A stretch of DNA of 64,000 nt from Ottowia massiliensis. GTDB lineage: Bacteria > Pseudomonadota > Gammaproteobacteria > Burkholderiales > Burkholderiaceae_C. Where the stretch lies: NCBI RefSeq assembly GCF_900240305.1, contig NZ_LT964854.1, forward strand, positions 1,612,001 through 1,676,000, in the 5' to 3' direction. Both the position numbers and the translations under genes were made by a program. The notes beneath the pieces are model-generated. The model made no database searches and was not told the origin of the DNA. It saw nothing but the letters and a program-made list of their open reading frames with translations. This document shows, one piece after another, positions 32,779 to 40,923 of this stretch; the first letter of the stretch is position 1, and each line of letters begins with the position of its first letter.

Positions 32779-34080
32779 ATGCCGGCAGCCGCCCCCGCGC
32801 CCGCCACGCCGCCGCTCACGCTACAGGAATGGGCGCTGCTCGCCAGCGCCTATCTCAGTCAATTCGTGGCTTCTGGCTTTTTCTTCATGGCGATGACGGC
32901 CATCCTGCGCGACCGGGGCGTGCCGCTGGAGCAGATTGGCTGGCTCTACATGCTGGGCATGGCGCCCGGCCTGAAGTTCTTGTGGGCGCCGCTGCTGGAC
33001 CGCTATGGCTTTGGCGAGCGTGGCCACTACGGCACGTGGCTGGCGCTCATGCAGGCGCTGCTGCTGGCGACGCTGCTGTGGCTGGCAGCGCTGCCCATGC
33101 GCGAGAGCGATCCGGCGCCGCTGGCCGCCTTGCTGACAGGTTGCGCGCTCGTGTCGATATTGACTTCATGGCAGGACATCGCGGCCGACGGCCTTTCATG
33201 CCGCCTGCTCGGCCCCGCCCAGCGCGGCCTGGGCAACGCCATGCAAATGGCCTGCGGCATGCTGGGCTTTGCCGCCGGCGGCGGCGGCGTGCTGATGGCC
33301 TACGAGCGCTGGGGCTGGCAGAGCGCCATCCTGGGTCTGGCGCTGCTCAACGCCGTCACGCTGGCGCAGGCCCTGCTGTACCGCGAGCCGCCCCATGCGC
33401 GCCCGGCGCCGGAAGCGCGGCCCAGCCTGGGCGCGCAGTGGCTGCGCCTGTGGCGCTTCTGGCGGCAGCCGGGCACGGGCTGGCGCTGGGCCGCGCTGAT
33501 CGCCACGGCCAATAGCGGCGTGTGCATGGCCTACATGCTGCTCACGCCCATGCTGGTGGACGCAGGCTGGAGCATGAGCAAGATCGGCGAGGTGGTGAAC
33601 GTGTACGGCACGCTCATCGGATCGGCCTCCATGCTGGCTCTGGGCGCATTCATCCGGCGCTGGAGCGCGGCGCGCGCCATGCCCTGGGTGATGGCCGTGC
33701 AGGCGCTGGCCGTGGCCGCACTGGCGGCGGCGCTGCTGTTGGCGCTGGGCGATGACAGATGGGTGCTGGCGGGCGTGGCCGCCTACATGGCGCTCTACAC
33801 CCCGCTGGACGTGCTGATGCCCACGCTGATGATGGGCCGCGCCAGCGCCGGTACGCCCGCCACTGATTTCTCGATGCAGCACGGCATCTACACCAGCATG
33901 GGCCTGTTCGTGGCGGGCGCGCTGGCCATGCAGGCGGCCGCTGCCTACGGTTACGGCGCGGCGCTGGTCCTGTCGCTGGCCGCCAGCGTGCTGGCGGGGC
34001 TGGCCGCGCCCTGGTTGTGGCGCAGCGCCAATGAACGGCAGGCGCGGGCGGAAAAGGCGGCAGAAGGAGCAGCCTCATGA
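32779..34080 (+). CDS. Siderophore permease, RhtX/FptX-type major facilitator
   Basis: This 433-residue inner-membrane protein has about twelve hydrophobic helices and begins MPAAAPAPATPPLTLQEWAL. The segments QFVASGFFFMAMTAILRDRG and GWLYMLGMAPGLKFLWAPLLDRYG match the RhtX/FptX siderophore-transporter family, which brings ferric siderophore from periplasm to cytoplasm with a single permease. It starts 19 bases after the receptor stop, so the two are an operon. The neighbouring ABC transporter could be a second, parallel route or act on the reduced or released product, as YbtX and YbtPQ do in Yersinia. Confidence 0.85.
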   Translation: MPAAAPAPATPPLTLQEWALLASAYLSQFVASGFFFMAMTAILRDRGVPLEQIGWLYMLGMAPGLKFLWAPLLDRYGFGERGHYGTWLALMQALLLATLLWLAALPMRESDPAPLAALLTGCALVSILTSWQDIAADGLSCRLLGPAQRGLGNAMQMACGMLGFAAGGGGVLMAYERWGWQSAILGLALLNAVTLAQALLYREPPHARPAPEARPSLGAQWLRLWRFWRQPGTGWRWAALIATANSGVCMAYMLLTPMLVDAGWSMSKIGEVVNVYGTLIGSASMLALGAFIRRWSAARAMPWVMAVQALAVAALAAALLLALGDDRWVLAGVAAYMALYTPLDVLMPTLMMGRASAGTPATDFSMQHGIYTSMGLFVAGALAMQAAAAYGYGAALVLSLAASVLAGLAAPWLWRSANERQARAEKAAEGAAS

Positions 34081-34213
34081 CGCCTCGGGAAAAACGGTCA
34101 AAAACGCCGCCAACGCCTGTGAAATGGGCGCTGGCAGCTATTTGTTTCATAGCGGCGGGCGGCCTTCGGGCCATAAGCGGCTCCACGGCCCGCCCGTCAG
34201 GGAGCCTGCGCGC

Positions 34214-36733
34214 ATGAGCACACAAGACGTTTCCACGGCATCGTCCAATCCTTTGCCCAATCCTTCGCCCGGTTCATCGACCGCTGCCGCGCCGGACAAC
34301 CCCTGGCGCATCATGGATCCCGTGCGCGGCCGCATCCGCTTTGCGATGGGGCTGGCCTGCGCTTCGGCGGCGCTGTCGGTGCTGGCGCTGGCGCTGGTGG
34401 CGCGCACGATTCAGGCGCTGCTGGACGCGCCCGGCCAGTGGCCCTGGCCGCCCATGCTGGCGCTGCTGGCCTGCACCGTGGCCGCCTACACGCTGCGGCT
34501 GGCCGCCTTCCGGCGCTCGCACTACGCCGCCTTCCGGCTGGAGGCGCTGCTGCGCATGCGGCTGGCCGAACACGTGGCCCGCCTGCCGCTGGGGCGCGTG
34601 CAGGCGCTGGGCGCGGGGCCGCTGGCCAAGGTGATGTTTGACGACGTGAAGGCGCTGCATGCCTTCGTGGCCGATTCCACGCCCATGTACGCCCGCGCCT
34701 ACGCCGCGCCGCTCATCGCGCTGGCAGCGCTGCTGTGGCTGGACTGGCGGCTGGCGCTGGCCGCGCTGGCCGTGCCTGCGCTGGGCTTTGCCATCATGGG
34801 CGCCATCATGCGCGACACAAAAGGCATGGGCGACCGCTACGACGCCGCACGCGCGCAGGTGGCCGCCGCCGTGGTCGAGTTCGTGCAGGCCATGCCCGTG
34901 GTGCGCACGTTTGACAGCGGCAGCGCCAGCTTCGGGCGCTACCAGGCCGCGCTGGCCAAATACCTGACCGTGCTCAAGGAGTGGTACGCCAGCGTGCGCT
35001 TCACCTCGCGCTTTTCAATAGCCATTCTTTCCTCTTTGCCCACGCTGGCCGTGCTGCTGTGGCTGGGCGCGTGGCTGCTGGCGCGGCAGCGGCTGGATTT
35101 CGCCGCATGGGTGGCTGCGCTGCTCATTGGCGCAGGCGTGGCCGAGGCCATCATGCCGCTGATGGGCCTGCATCACCTGATCCGCAAAACGCGCATCAGC
35201 ATCCACCGCATCCAGCAAGTGCTCGGCGAGCCGCCCCTGCCCGAGCCGCCCGCGCCTGGCGAGCAGCCGCAAGACGCCAGCGTGGCCTTTGAAAACGTCA
35301 GCTTCAGCTACGGCGCAAGCGAGGGCGATGCGGGCAACACGGGCGGTGAAGGCAAGGACGCCGCCCCCGCCCTGCAAGGCGTCAGCTTCACCGCCCCGGC
35401 AGGCAGCGTCACGGCGCTGGTCGGCCCCTCCGGCGCGGGCAAAAGCACCGTCGCGCGGCTCATTCCGCGCTTTTGGGACGCATCGCAAGGCTGCGTGCGC
35501 GTGGGCGGGGCCGACGTGCGCCGCATCGCCAGCGACACCCTCATGCAGCAAGTGGCCTTCGTCTTTCAGGACACCTTCCTCTTTGCCGACACCATTGCGG
35601 GCAACATCCGCCTGGGCTGCCCCGAAGCGACGCAGCAAGACGTGGAAAACGCCGCCCGCGCCGCGCAAGCGCACGAATTCATCAGCGAACTGCCCCAGGG
35701 CTACGACACGCTGGCTGGCGAGCGCGGCGTGTTCCTCTCGGGCGGGCAGCGCCAGCGCATCACCATTGCCCGCGCCATCTTGCAAAACCGGCCCATCCTG
35801 GTGCTGGACGAAGCCACGGCCTTTGCCGACGGCGAAAACGAAGCCGCGCTGGTGGCCGCCCTCTCAGAGCTGATGAAAGGCAAAACCGTGCTGCTGGTGG
35901 CGCACCGGCTCTCCACCGTGGAAGATGCCGACNCCCTGCTGGCCGTGCCGCCGCTGCCCCAGCTTTCGCCCGGGCAAACGCCGTTGCGCTTTGACATCGC
36001 CTTTGAAGGCATTGACTTTGCCTACGCCAGCGGCGGCCCCAAGGTGCTTTCCGGCTTTAGCGCCACGCTGCCCGCGCACAGCATGACCGCCTTCGTCGGC
36101 CCCTCGGGCGGGGGCAAAACCACCGTCACCCGCCTGCTCATGCGCCACGCCGACGCGCAAGCGGGCAGCGTGCGCATTGGCGGCGTGGACGTGCGCCACA
36201 TTGCGCCCGAAACGCTCAACCGCCTGATCTCCGTCGTCTTTCAGGACGTTTACCTGTTTGACGACACCGTGCTGGCCAACATCCGCATGGCCCGCCCCGA
36301 AGCCACCGACGAAGAAGTCAGGCAGGCCGCCCGCGCCGCCCAGTGCCTGGACTTCATCGAACGCCTGCCGCAAGGCTGGCACACGCGCATCGGCGAAGCG
36401 GGCGGGCGCTTGTCGGGCGGCGAGCGCCAGCGCATCAGCATCGCACGCGCCCTGCTCAAAAACGCGCCCATCGTCGTGCTGGATGAGCCGACGGCGGCGC
36501 TGGACACCGAAAGCGAATGCGCCGTGCAGCGCGCCATTGAAACCCTGGTGCAGGAGCGCACCGTCATCGTCATCGCGCACCGCCTGTCCACCATCGTGGG
36601 CGCACGGCAAATCATCGTGATCGACCAGGGCCGCGCACTGGAAGCGGGCACGCACGAAGAGCTGCTGCAAAAAAACGGCCGCTACGCCGCCCTGTGGCGC
36701 GCCCAGCAGCAAGCCAAGCAGTGGCGGGCATAG
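34214..36733 (+). CDS. Ybt-like ABC transporter reading frame, chimeric across an N at 35933
   Basis: The 839-codon frame has an N-terminal transmembrane exporter-type domain (about 1-330), then ABC domain 1 with Walker A GPSGAGKST near 403-411, signature LSGGQRQRI near 509 and Walker B LVLDEATAF near 530. The sequence breaks at residue 574 just after AHRLSTVEDAD, where the N lies. It then resumes in a linker (LLAVPPLPQLSPGQ) that normally ends a second transmembrane domain, followed by a full ABC domain 2 (GPSGGGKTT near 629, LSGGERQRI near 733). The end of ABC domain 1 and the whole second transmembrane domain are missing. I think two adjacent genes, similar to YbtP and YbtQ, were collapsed in assembly. 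It starts about 130 bases after the permease gene. Confidence 0.75.
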   Translation: MSTQDVSTASSNPLPNPSPGSSTAAAPDNPWRIMDPVRGRIRFAMGLACASAALSVLALALVARTIQALLDAPGQWPWPPMLALLACTVAAYTLRLAAFRRSHYAAFRLEALLRMRLAEHVARLPLGRVQALGAGPLAKVMFDDVKALHAFVADSTPMYARAYAAPLIALAALLWLDWRLALAALAVPALGFAIMGAIMRDTKGMGDRYDAARAQVAAAVVEFVQAMPVVRTFDSGSASFGRYQAALAKYLTVLKEWYASVRFTSRFSIAILSSLPTLAVLLWLGAWLLARQRLDFAAWVAALLIGAGVAEAIMPLMGLHHLIRKTRISIHRIQQVLGEPPLPEPPAPGEQPQDASVAFENVSFSYGASEGDAGNTGGEGKDAAPALQGVSFTAPAGSVTALVGPSGAGKSTVARLIPRFWDASQGCVRVGGADVRRIASDTLMQQVAFVFQDTFLFADTIAGNIRLGCPEATQQDVENAARAAQAHEFISELPQGYDTLAGERGVFLSGGQRQRITIARAILQNRPILVLDEATAFADGENEAALVAALSELMKGKTVLLVAHRLSTVEDADXLLAVPPLPQLSPGQTPLRFDIAFEGIDFAYASGGPKVLSGFSATLPAHSMTAFVGPSGGGKTTVTRLLMRHADAQAGSVRIGGVDVRHIAPETLNRLISVVFQDVYLFDDTVLANIRMARPEATDEEVRQAARAAQCLDFIERLPQGWHTRIGEAGGRLSGGERQRISIARALLKNAPIVVLDEPTAALDTESECAVQRAIETLVQERTVIVIAHRLSTIVGARQIIVIDQGRALEAGTHEELLQKNGRYAALWRAQQQAKQWRA
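35933..35933. other. Ambiguous base at a suspected collapsed junction
   Basis: A single N interrupts the reading frame exactly where protein homology jumps from the end of one ABC domain to the linker of another. About 1.1-1.2 kb of expected sequence is missing. Confidence 0.85.
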
Positions 36734-36886
36734 CCCTCTGGGCGGCCTNTCATCGTGATCGACCAGGGCCGCGCACTGGAAGCGGGCACGCACGAAGAGC
36801 TGCTGCAAAAAAACGGCCGCTACGCCGCCCTGTGGCGCGCCCAGCAGCAAGCCAAGCAGTGGCGGGCATAGCCCTCTGGGCGGCCT
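36612..36886 (+). other. Perfect 137-bp duplication flanking an N (assembly overlap)
   Basis: Positions 36612-36748 and 36750-36886 are identical and separated only by an N at 36749. The repeat includes the last 40 codons and stop of the ABC reading frame and the 15 bases after it. This is what remains when two overlapping contig ends are joined without trimming, so the second copy is probably not real. Confidence 0.9.
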
Positions 36887-36888
36887 AT

Positions 36889-36966
36889 ATTCGCTCCTGT
36901 ATCCATAGCATGAGGTCCTAGAAGAATGTGCGCGAGGCAGGTTTAACACCGCCTGAATTTGCTCCT
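36889..36966 (-). repeat. Family 1 interspersed repeat, copy 9, supplying the end of a gene
   Basis: TTCGCTCCTGTATCCATAGC, ATGAGGTCCTAGAAGAATGT, GCGCGAGGCAG and CCTGAATTTGCTCCT follow the family order. The reverse complement forms the last 16 or so codons and the TAG stop (36918-36920) of the adjacent flavoprotein. Confidence 0.85.
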
Positions 36967-38363
36967 GTTTTTGTCGCTGCCTGGCTGGTGAAATCCGCTC
37001 CCGGCTCCGCTTGCAGCCAGCGGCGCATGGCCTGTCCGGCCACGTGGCCGCTGGCCAGGCAGGCGGTGAGCAGGTAGCCGCCGGTGGGCGCTTCCCAGTC
37101 CAGCATTTCGCCCGCGCAGAAAAGGCCCGGCCAGCGGCGCAGCATGAGGCCGTCTGTCAGGTGCTCCAGCCGCACGCCGCCAGCGGTGCTGATGGCTTCC
37201 TGCACGGGGCGGGGGGCGGTCAGGCGCACGGGCAGGGCCTTGATGGCGGCGGCCAGCCCGGCGGCTTCGCTTTCGCTGCCCGTCCGCAGGGCGGCGCGGG
37301 GCAGCAGCTCGTGCAGCAAGGCGGTTTTGATGGCGTCCAGCCGGAGTTTTTTGCGCAGGTGGCTGGCCAGGCTCTGGCTGCCGCGCGGCGCGAGCAGGGC
37401 GGCCTGCACCTGGGCGGCGCTGAGGGCGGGCAGCAGATCCAGCCAGAAGACGGCGTGGCCGTGGGCGGCGATGGTTTCGCGCAGCAGGGCGCTGGCGGCG
37501 TAGATGAGACTGCCTTCCACGCCGGTGGCAGTGACCACGAATTCACCCTGGCGCTCAAACAGCGCCGCGCCTTGCGGGCCTGTGCCGGGGGCCGTGACGC
37601 GCAGGGCCACGGATTTGAGCGGCTGGCCCGCAAAGCGCTGCGCGAAATAGGGCGACCAGCCGGAGCCGCCGGGGCCTGCCGCGTCAAATCCGCAGTTGGC
37701 CGGGCGCAGGGGGGCGATGAGATCCGTCACGCCGGGCGCGGCCAGCCAGCGTGTCCACGCGCCGTCCGATCCCAGGCGCGGCCAGCTCGCGCCGCCCAGC
37801 GCCAGCAGGCCCGCGCTGGCTTGCACGCAGCGCGCGCCGTCAGGCGTTTCCAGGCGGAAGATGACGCCCGCGCCCGCCTGGCCAGGCCCTTCCGGCGCGG
37901 CGGGCCGCGCGCCCACGCAGCGGTGGCGCATGTGCAGGCGCACGGGCGCGCCGCCGCTGGCGGGCTGGCGCAGGCGGTGCAGCCAGGCGCGCAGCAGGGG
38001 GGCGGCTTTCATTTCTTGCGGAAAAACGCGGCCCGATGTGCCCACGAAGGTGGCCACGCCCAGCGCCGCCGCCCACTCGCGCACGGCCTGCGGGCCAAAG
38101 GCTTGCAGCCAGGCGGCTGCTTCGGCCTGCCGCGCGCCGTAGCGGCGGATGAAGGCGGGCAGCGGCTCGCTGTGCGTGAGGTTCAGCCCGCCTTTGCCCG
38201 CCAGCAGGAATTTGCGGCCAGCGGAGGGCATGGCGTCAAACACGTCCACAGGCACGCCCGCCTGCGACAGCACTTGCGCCGCCATCAGCCCCGCCGGGCC
38301 GGCGCCGATGATGGCGGCGGTCACGCGGGCGGCGGGCGCGGCGGCGTCAGGCGCGCCGGTCAT
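36918..38363 (-). CDS. HI0933/PP_4765-like FAD-dependent oxidoreductase
   Basis: This 481-residue flavoprotein begins with a Rossmann motif, AAIIGAGPAGLMAAQVL near 16-32. The conserved GRKFLLAGKGGLNLTHSEP block near 49-67 and the C-terminal GVRLEHLTDGLML and GLFCAGEMLDWEAPTGGYLL blocks are hallmarks of the HI0933/BaiN-like family, in particular the PP_4765 subgroup. The reaction is unknown; relatives act as oxidoreductases. The C-terminal residues from about 465 (KTGANSGG...) and the stop codon come from a family 1 repeat, so the native terminus was replaced or extended. It is convergent with the ABC gene. Confidence 0.85.
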   Translation of the reverse strand: MTGAPDAAAPAARVTAAIIGAGPAGLMAAQVLSQAGVPVDVFDAMPSAGRKFLLAGKGGLNLTHSEPLPAFIRRYGARQAEAAAWLQAFGPQAVREWAAALGVATFVGTSGRVFPQEMKAAPLLRAWLHRLRQPASGGAPVRLHMRHRCVGARPAAPEGPGQAGAGVIFRLETPDGARCVQASAGLLALGGASWPRLGSDGAWTRWLAAPGVTDLIAPLRPANCGFDAAGPGGSGWSPYFAQRFAGQPLKSVALRVTAPGTGPQGAALFERQGEFVVTATGVEGSLIYAASALLRETIAAHGHAVFWLDLLPALSAAQVQAALLAPRGSQSLASHLRKKLRLDAIKTALLHELLPRAALRTGSESEAAGLAAAIKALPVRLTAPRPVQEAISTAGGVRLEHLTDGLMLRRWPGLFCAGEMLDWEAPTGGYLLTACLASGHVAGQAMRRWLQAEPGADFTSQAATKTGANSGGVKPASRTFF

Positions 38364-38426
38364 GGGCGGTTTTCACTTTCATGGCGATGGCGAGGGGGCT
38401 GCGGGCGAGTGGTTTTCATCAGAAAA

Positions 38427-38505
38427 AGGAGCAAATTTAGAGGGCTTCAAAACGGCGCTTGCGCAGATTCCACTAGGACCTCGTGCTATTGGTTCGGTAG
38501 CAGAT
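38427..38505 (+). repeat. Family 1 interspersed repeat, copy 10
   Basis: AGGAGCAAATTTAGAGGGCT, GCGCAGATTCCACTAGGACC and TCGTGCTATTGGTTCGGTAG follow the family order, with a fully conserved core. Confidence 0.85.
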
Positions 38506-38707
38506 TCAAGCCTTTTACCCTTCCTTTTCCGGGCCTGCGCGGGCGCGCTGGCTTGCGGGCGCTTCAGGCTTTCGCTTTTGGCTTTCTCTGGCCGCTTTTC
38601 CCCTGCGGGAGAAGCTCGGGAAAAGGGAGGGACAGCTTCTTTGGAACAGCGCTGGCGCCGCGCATGGCGTGCTCTTGCGGCCAGATTTTGAACAGGCTCT
38701 CGAAAAC
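38506..38707. other. Gene-free spacer between two family 1 copies
   Basis: This roughly 200-bp stretch between copies 10 and 11 holds no plausible gene. It contains a family 2 arm-like end (CCAGATTTTGAACAGGCTCT at 38682-38701) and a strong G/C hairpin around 38598-38620. It looks like decayed repeat sequence. Confidence 0.45.
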
Positions 38708-38785
38708 AGGAGCGGATTCAATGGCCTGAAAACGGCTCCAGCGCCCATTCCGCCGGGACTTCATGCTACGAATCGAGGAGCAAGA
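38708..38785 (+). repeat. Family 1 interspersed repeat, copy 11
   Basis: CAGGAGCGGATTCAATGGCC, GCGCCCATTCCGCCGGGACT and TCATGCTACGAATCGAGGAG follow the family order, with changes in the core. It lies 80 bases 3' of purB. Confidence 0.7.
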
Positions 38786-38865
38786 TAAACGCTTTTTCAG
38801 GTGGCGCTGCTCTGGTCAGCCAGAGCCGCGCGCCCATGACGGCTGCGGTCTGCGCGGCGGCGCGT

Positions 38866-40248
38866 TCAGACGCGCCGCGCCAGCTCGGCGGCCTTGCCGG
38901 TGTAGCGGGCGGGAGTGAGGGCGAGCAGGCGCGCTTTTTCGGCGGCGGGAATGTCCAGTTCGTTGATGAGCGCGTGCAGCGCCTCGCGCGTGACGTGCTG
39001 GCCGCGCGTGGCGGCCTTGAGCTTTTCATACGCGCCGGGCACGCCAAAGCGGCGCATCACGGTCTGGATGGGTTCGGCCAGCACTTCCCAGGCGGCGTCC
39101 AGATCGGCCTCCAGCGCGGGGGCGTTCAGCTCCAGCTTGTTCAGGCCCGCAAGCAGCGACTGGCAGGCCAGCACGGCGTAGCCCAGCGCCACGCCCATGT
39201 TGCGCAGCACGGTGGAATCGGTCAGATCGCGCTGCCAGCGGCTGATGGGCAGCTTTTCGGCCAGGTGACGCAGCAGCGCGTTGGCCAGGCCCAGGTTGCC
39301 TTCGGCGTTTTCAAAGTCGATGGGATTGACTTTGTGCGGCATGGTGCTGGAGCCGATTTCGCCCGCCTTGAGCTTTTGCTTGAAGTAGCCCAGGCTGATG
39401 TAGCCCCAGATGTCGCGGCAGGCGTCGATCAGGATGGTGTTGGCGCGCGCCACGGCGTCGAACAGCTCGGCCATGTAGTCGTGCGGCTCGATCTGGATGC
39501 TGTAGGGCTGAAACGCCAGGCCCAGGCCTTGCGGGGCGGGCTGTTCGATCACGCGGCGGCTGAAGGCTTCCCAGTCGAAATCAGGCCAGGCGGCCAGGTG
39601 CGCGTTGTAGTTGCCCACGGCCCCGTTCATCTTGGCCAGCAGCCGCACGCCGGCCACGCGTTCGCGCGCAGCGGCCAGGCGGGCGGCGATGTTCGCCAGC
39701 TCCTTGCCCACGGTGGTGGGGCTGGCCGTTTGCCCGTGCGTGCGGCTGAGCATGGGCTGCGCCGCGTGCTCATGCGCCAGATCGCGCAGGCGCGCCAGCA
39801 CGGCATCCAGCCCTTGCAGCCAGATGTCGCGCCCGGCCTGCAATTGCAGCGCGTGGCTGGTGTTGTTGATGTCTTCGCTGGTGCAGGCAAAGTGAACGAA
39901 TTCGGCCGCCGCCAGCAGCGCGGGGCGGCCCGCGAAGCGGCTTTTGATCCAGTATTCGACGGCTTTGACGTCGTGGTTGGTTTCTTTTTCCTTGTCTTTG
40001 ATGGCTTGCGCGTCGGCTTCGCTGAAGTTGCGCACGAGCGCCAGCAAAAAGGCGCGGTCGTCAGCGGGCAGCGGGGCGAATTCGGCAAAGCCTGCGTCCG
40101 AGAGGGCGATGAACCACGTCAGCTCCACTTGCACGCGGCGCTGCATGTAGCCAAATTCGCTCATCACGGGCCGCAGCGCGGCCAGTTTGGCGGCGTAGCG
40201 GCCATCCAGCGGAGAAAGGGCGGTGAGGGAAGAAAGGGCGTTTTGCAT
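38866..40248 (-). CDS. purB: Adenylosuccinate lyase
   Basis: This 460-residue homotetrameric enzyme cleaves SAICAR and adenylosuccinate, releasing fumarate in purine synthesis. Diagnostic elements are LSPLDGRYAAKL at the N-terminus, CTSEDINNTSHAL near 115, RTHGQTASPTTVGKE with the catalytic His near 158-172 and the signature SSTMPHKVNPIDFENAEGN near 297-315 with the mobile-loop Ser. The start at 40248 gives the family's normal length. It is a single gene with a long upstream spacer. Confidence 0.97.
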   Translation of the reverse strand: MQNALSSLTALSPLDGRYAAKLAALRPVMSEFGYMQRRVQVELTWFIALSDAGFAEFAPLPADDRAFLLALVRNFSEADAQAIKDKEKETNHDVKAVEYWIKSRFAGRPALLAAAEFVHFACTSEDINNTSHALQLQAGRDIWLQGLDAVLARLRDLAHEHAAQPMLSRTHGQTASPTTVGKELANIAARLAAARERVAGVRLLAKMNGAVGNYNAHLAAWPDFDWEAFSRRVIEQPAPQGLGLAFQPYSIQIEPHDYMAELFDAVARANTILIDACRDIWGYISLGYFKQKLKAGEIGSSTMPHKVNPIDFENAEGNLGLANALLRHLAEKLPISRWQRDLTDSTVLRNMGVALGYAVLACQSLLAGLNKLELNAPALEADLDAAWEVLAEPIQTVMRRFGVPGAYEKLKAATRGQHVTREALHALINELDIPAAEKARLLALTPARYTGKAAELARRV

Positions 40249-40923
40249 GGGGCGCGGATTGTAGGAGCCGCCCCCTGAAAACAAGGCCGGGCAAAAACCG
40301 CCCCGGAAACCGCCCAGACCGGGACGGCGCAAAAAAAAGAGAAAAGGCTGCCAGGCGACCCGGAGCGAAAGGAGGAGGGAGGAGGAAATGCCACTCCGGG
40401 TTTGCAGCGCCCCTCGGAGGAAACGCCGTGCGGGCCTGGCAGCTTGAAAAGCGAAGCAAAAGCGCGAAGCAAAAGTGCGAAGCAAAAGTGCAATGGGCCT
40501 GGCTCAGGACTTGTCCACGCCATTCAGACCCGCGAGTATCGGCCCAAAAAGCGGCGCGGGCGTGAGAAAGAGTAAACGGCTCAATGCTTTATGCAGAAGG
40601 CAATTTGCAGCCTGGCGTTTATATGAGCGCCATTCATATTCACGCAAAAATGCCATCCGGCCCGGCTGTTTGGGCCGGTTTATTTGGCATGAAGGTATTT
40701 ATGCAAACGCCTGCCGCAAGCGCTTCAATGCCTCGAAAAGCCGCTCTTTTTCGCAGCAGGCGCCCAAGGGAAAATCTCGTATCGTGCCCGGCCTCGATTT
40801 TTTGGGGCCGGCTGGCCGCTGCTTTCGCCCGCAGGCTTTCTGGCTCTTTGCCAGGCGGCATTCCTCATGCCTTGCGCGGAATGCCTTTTTCGCCCTTTCC
40901 CTGTCTCTCGCCTTCACCTGCCC
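40249..40923. other. 675-bp spacer between purB and mlaF with inverted and tandem repeats
   Basis: No convincing coding sequence is present. The stretch holds an inverted repeat (GGCTGCCAGGC at 40346-40356 and GCCTGGCAGC at 40434-40443), three tandem 13-bp units at 40451-40489, and a G/C hairpin at 40657-40678 (CCGGCCC / GGGCCGG) followed by TTTATTT. It must also contain the purB and mlaF promoters, which I could not place with confidence. Confidence 0.55.
40451..40489 (+). repeat. Three tandem copies of a 13-bp unit
   Basis: The unit GCGAAGCAAAAGY is repeated three times without gaps (last base C, T, T). It lies upstream of purB, on the far side of its start. Confidence 0.8.
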
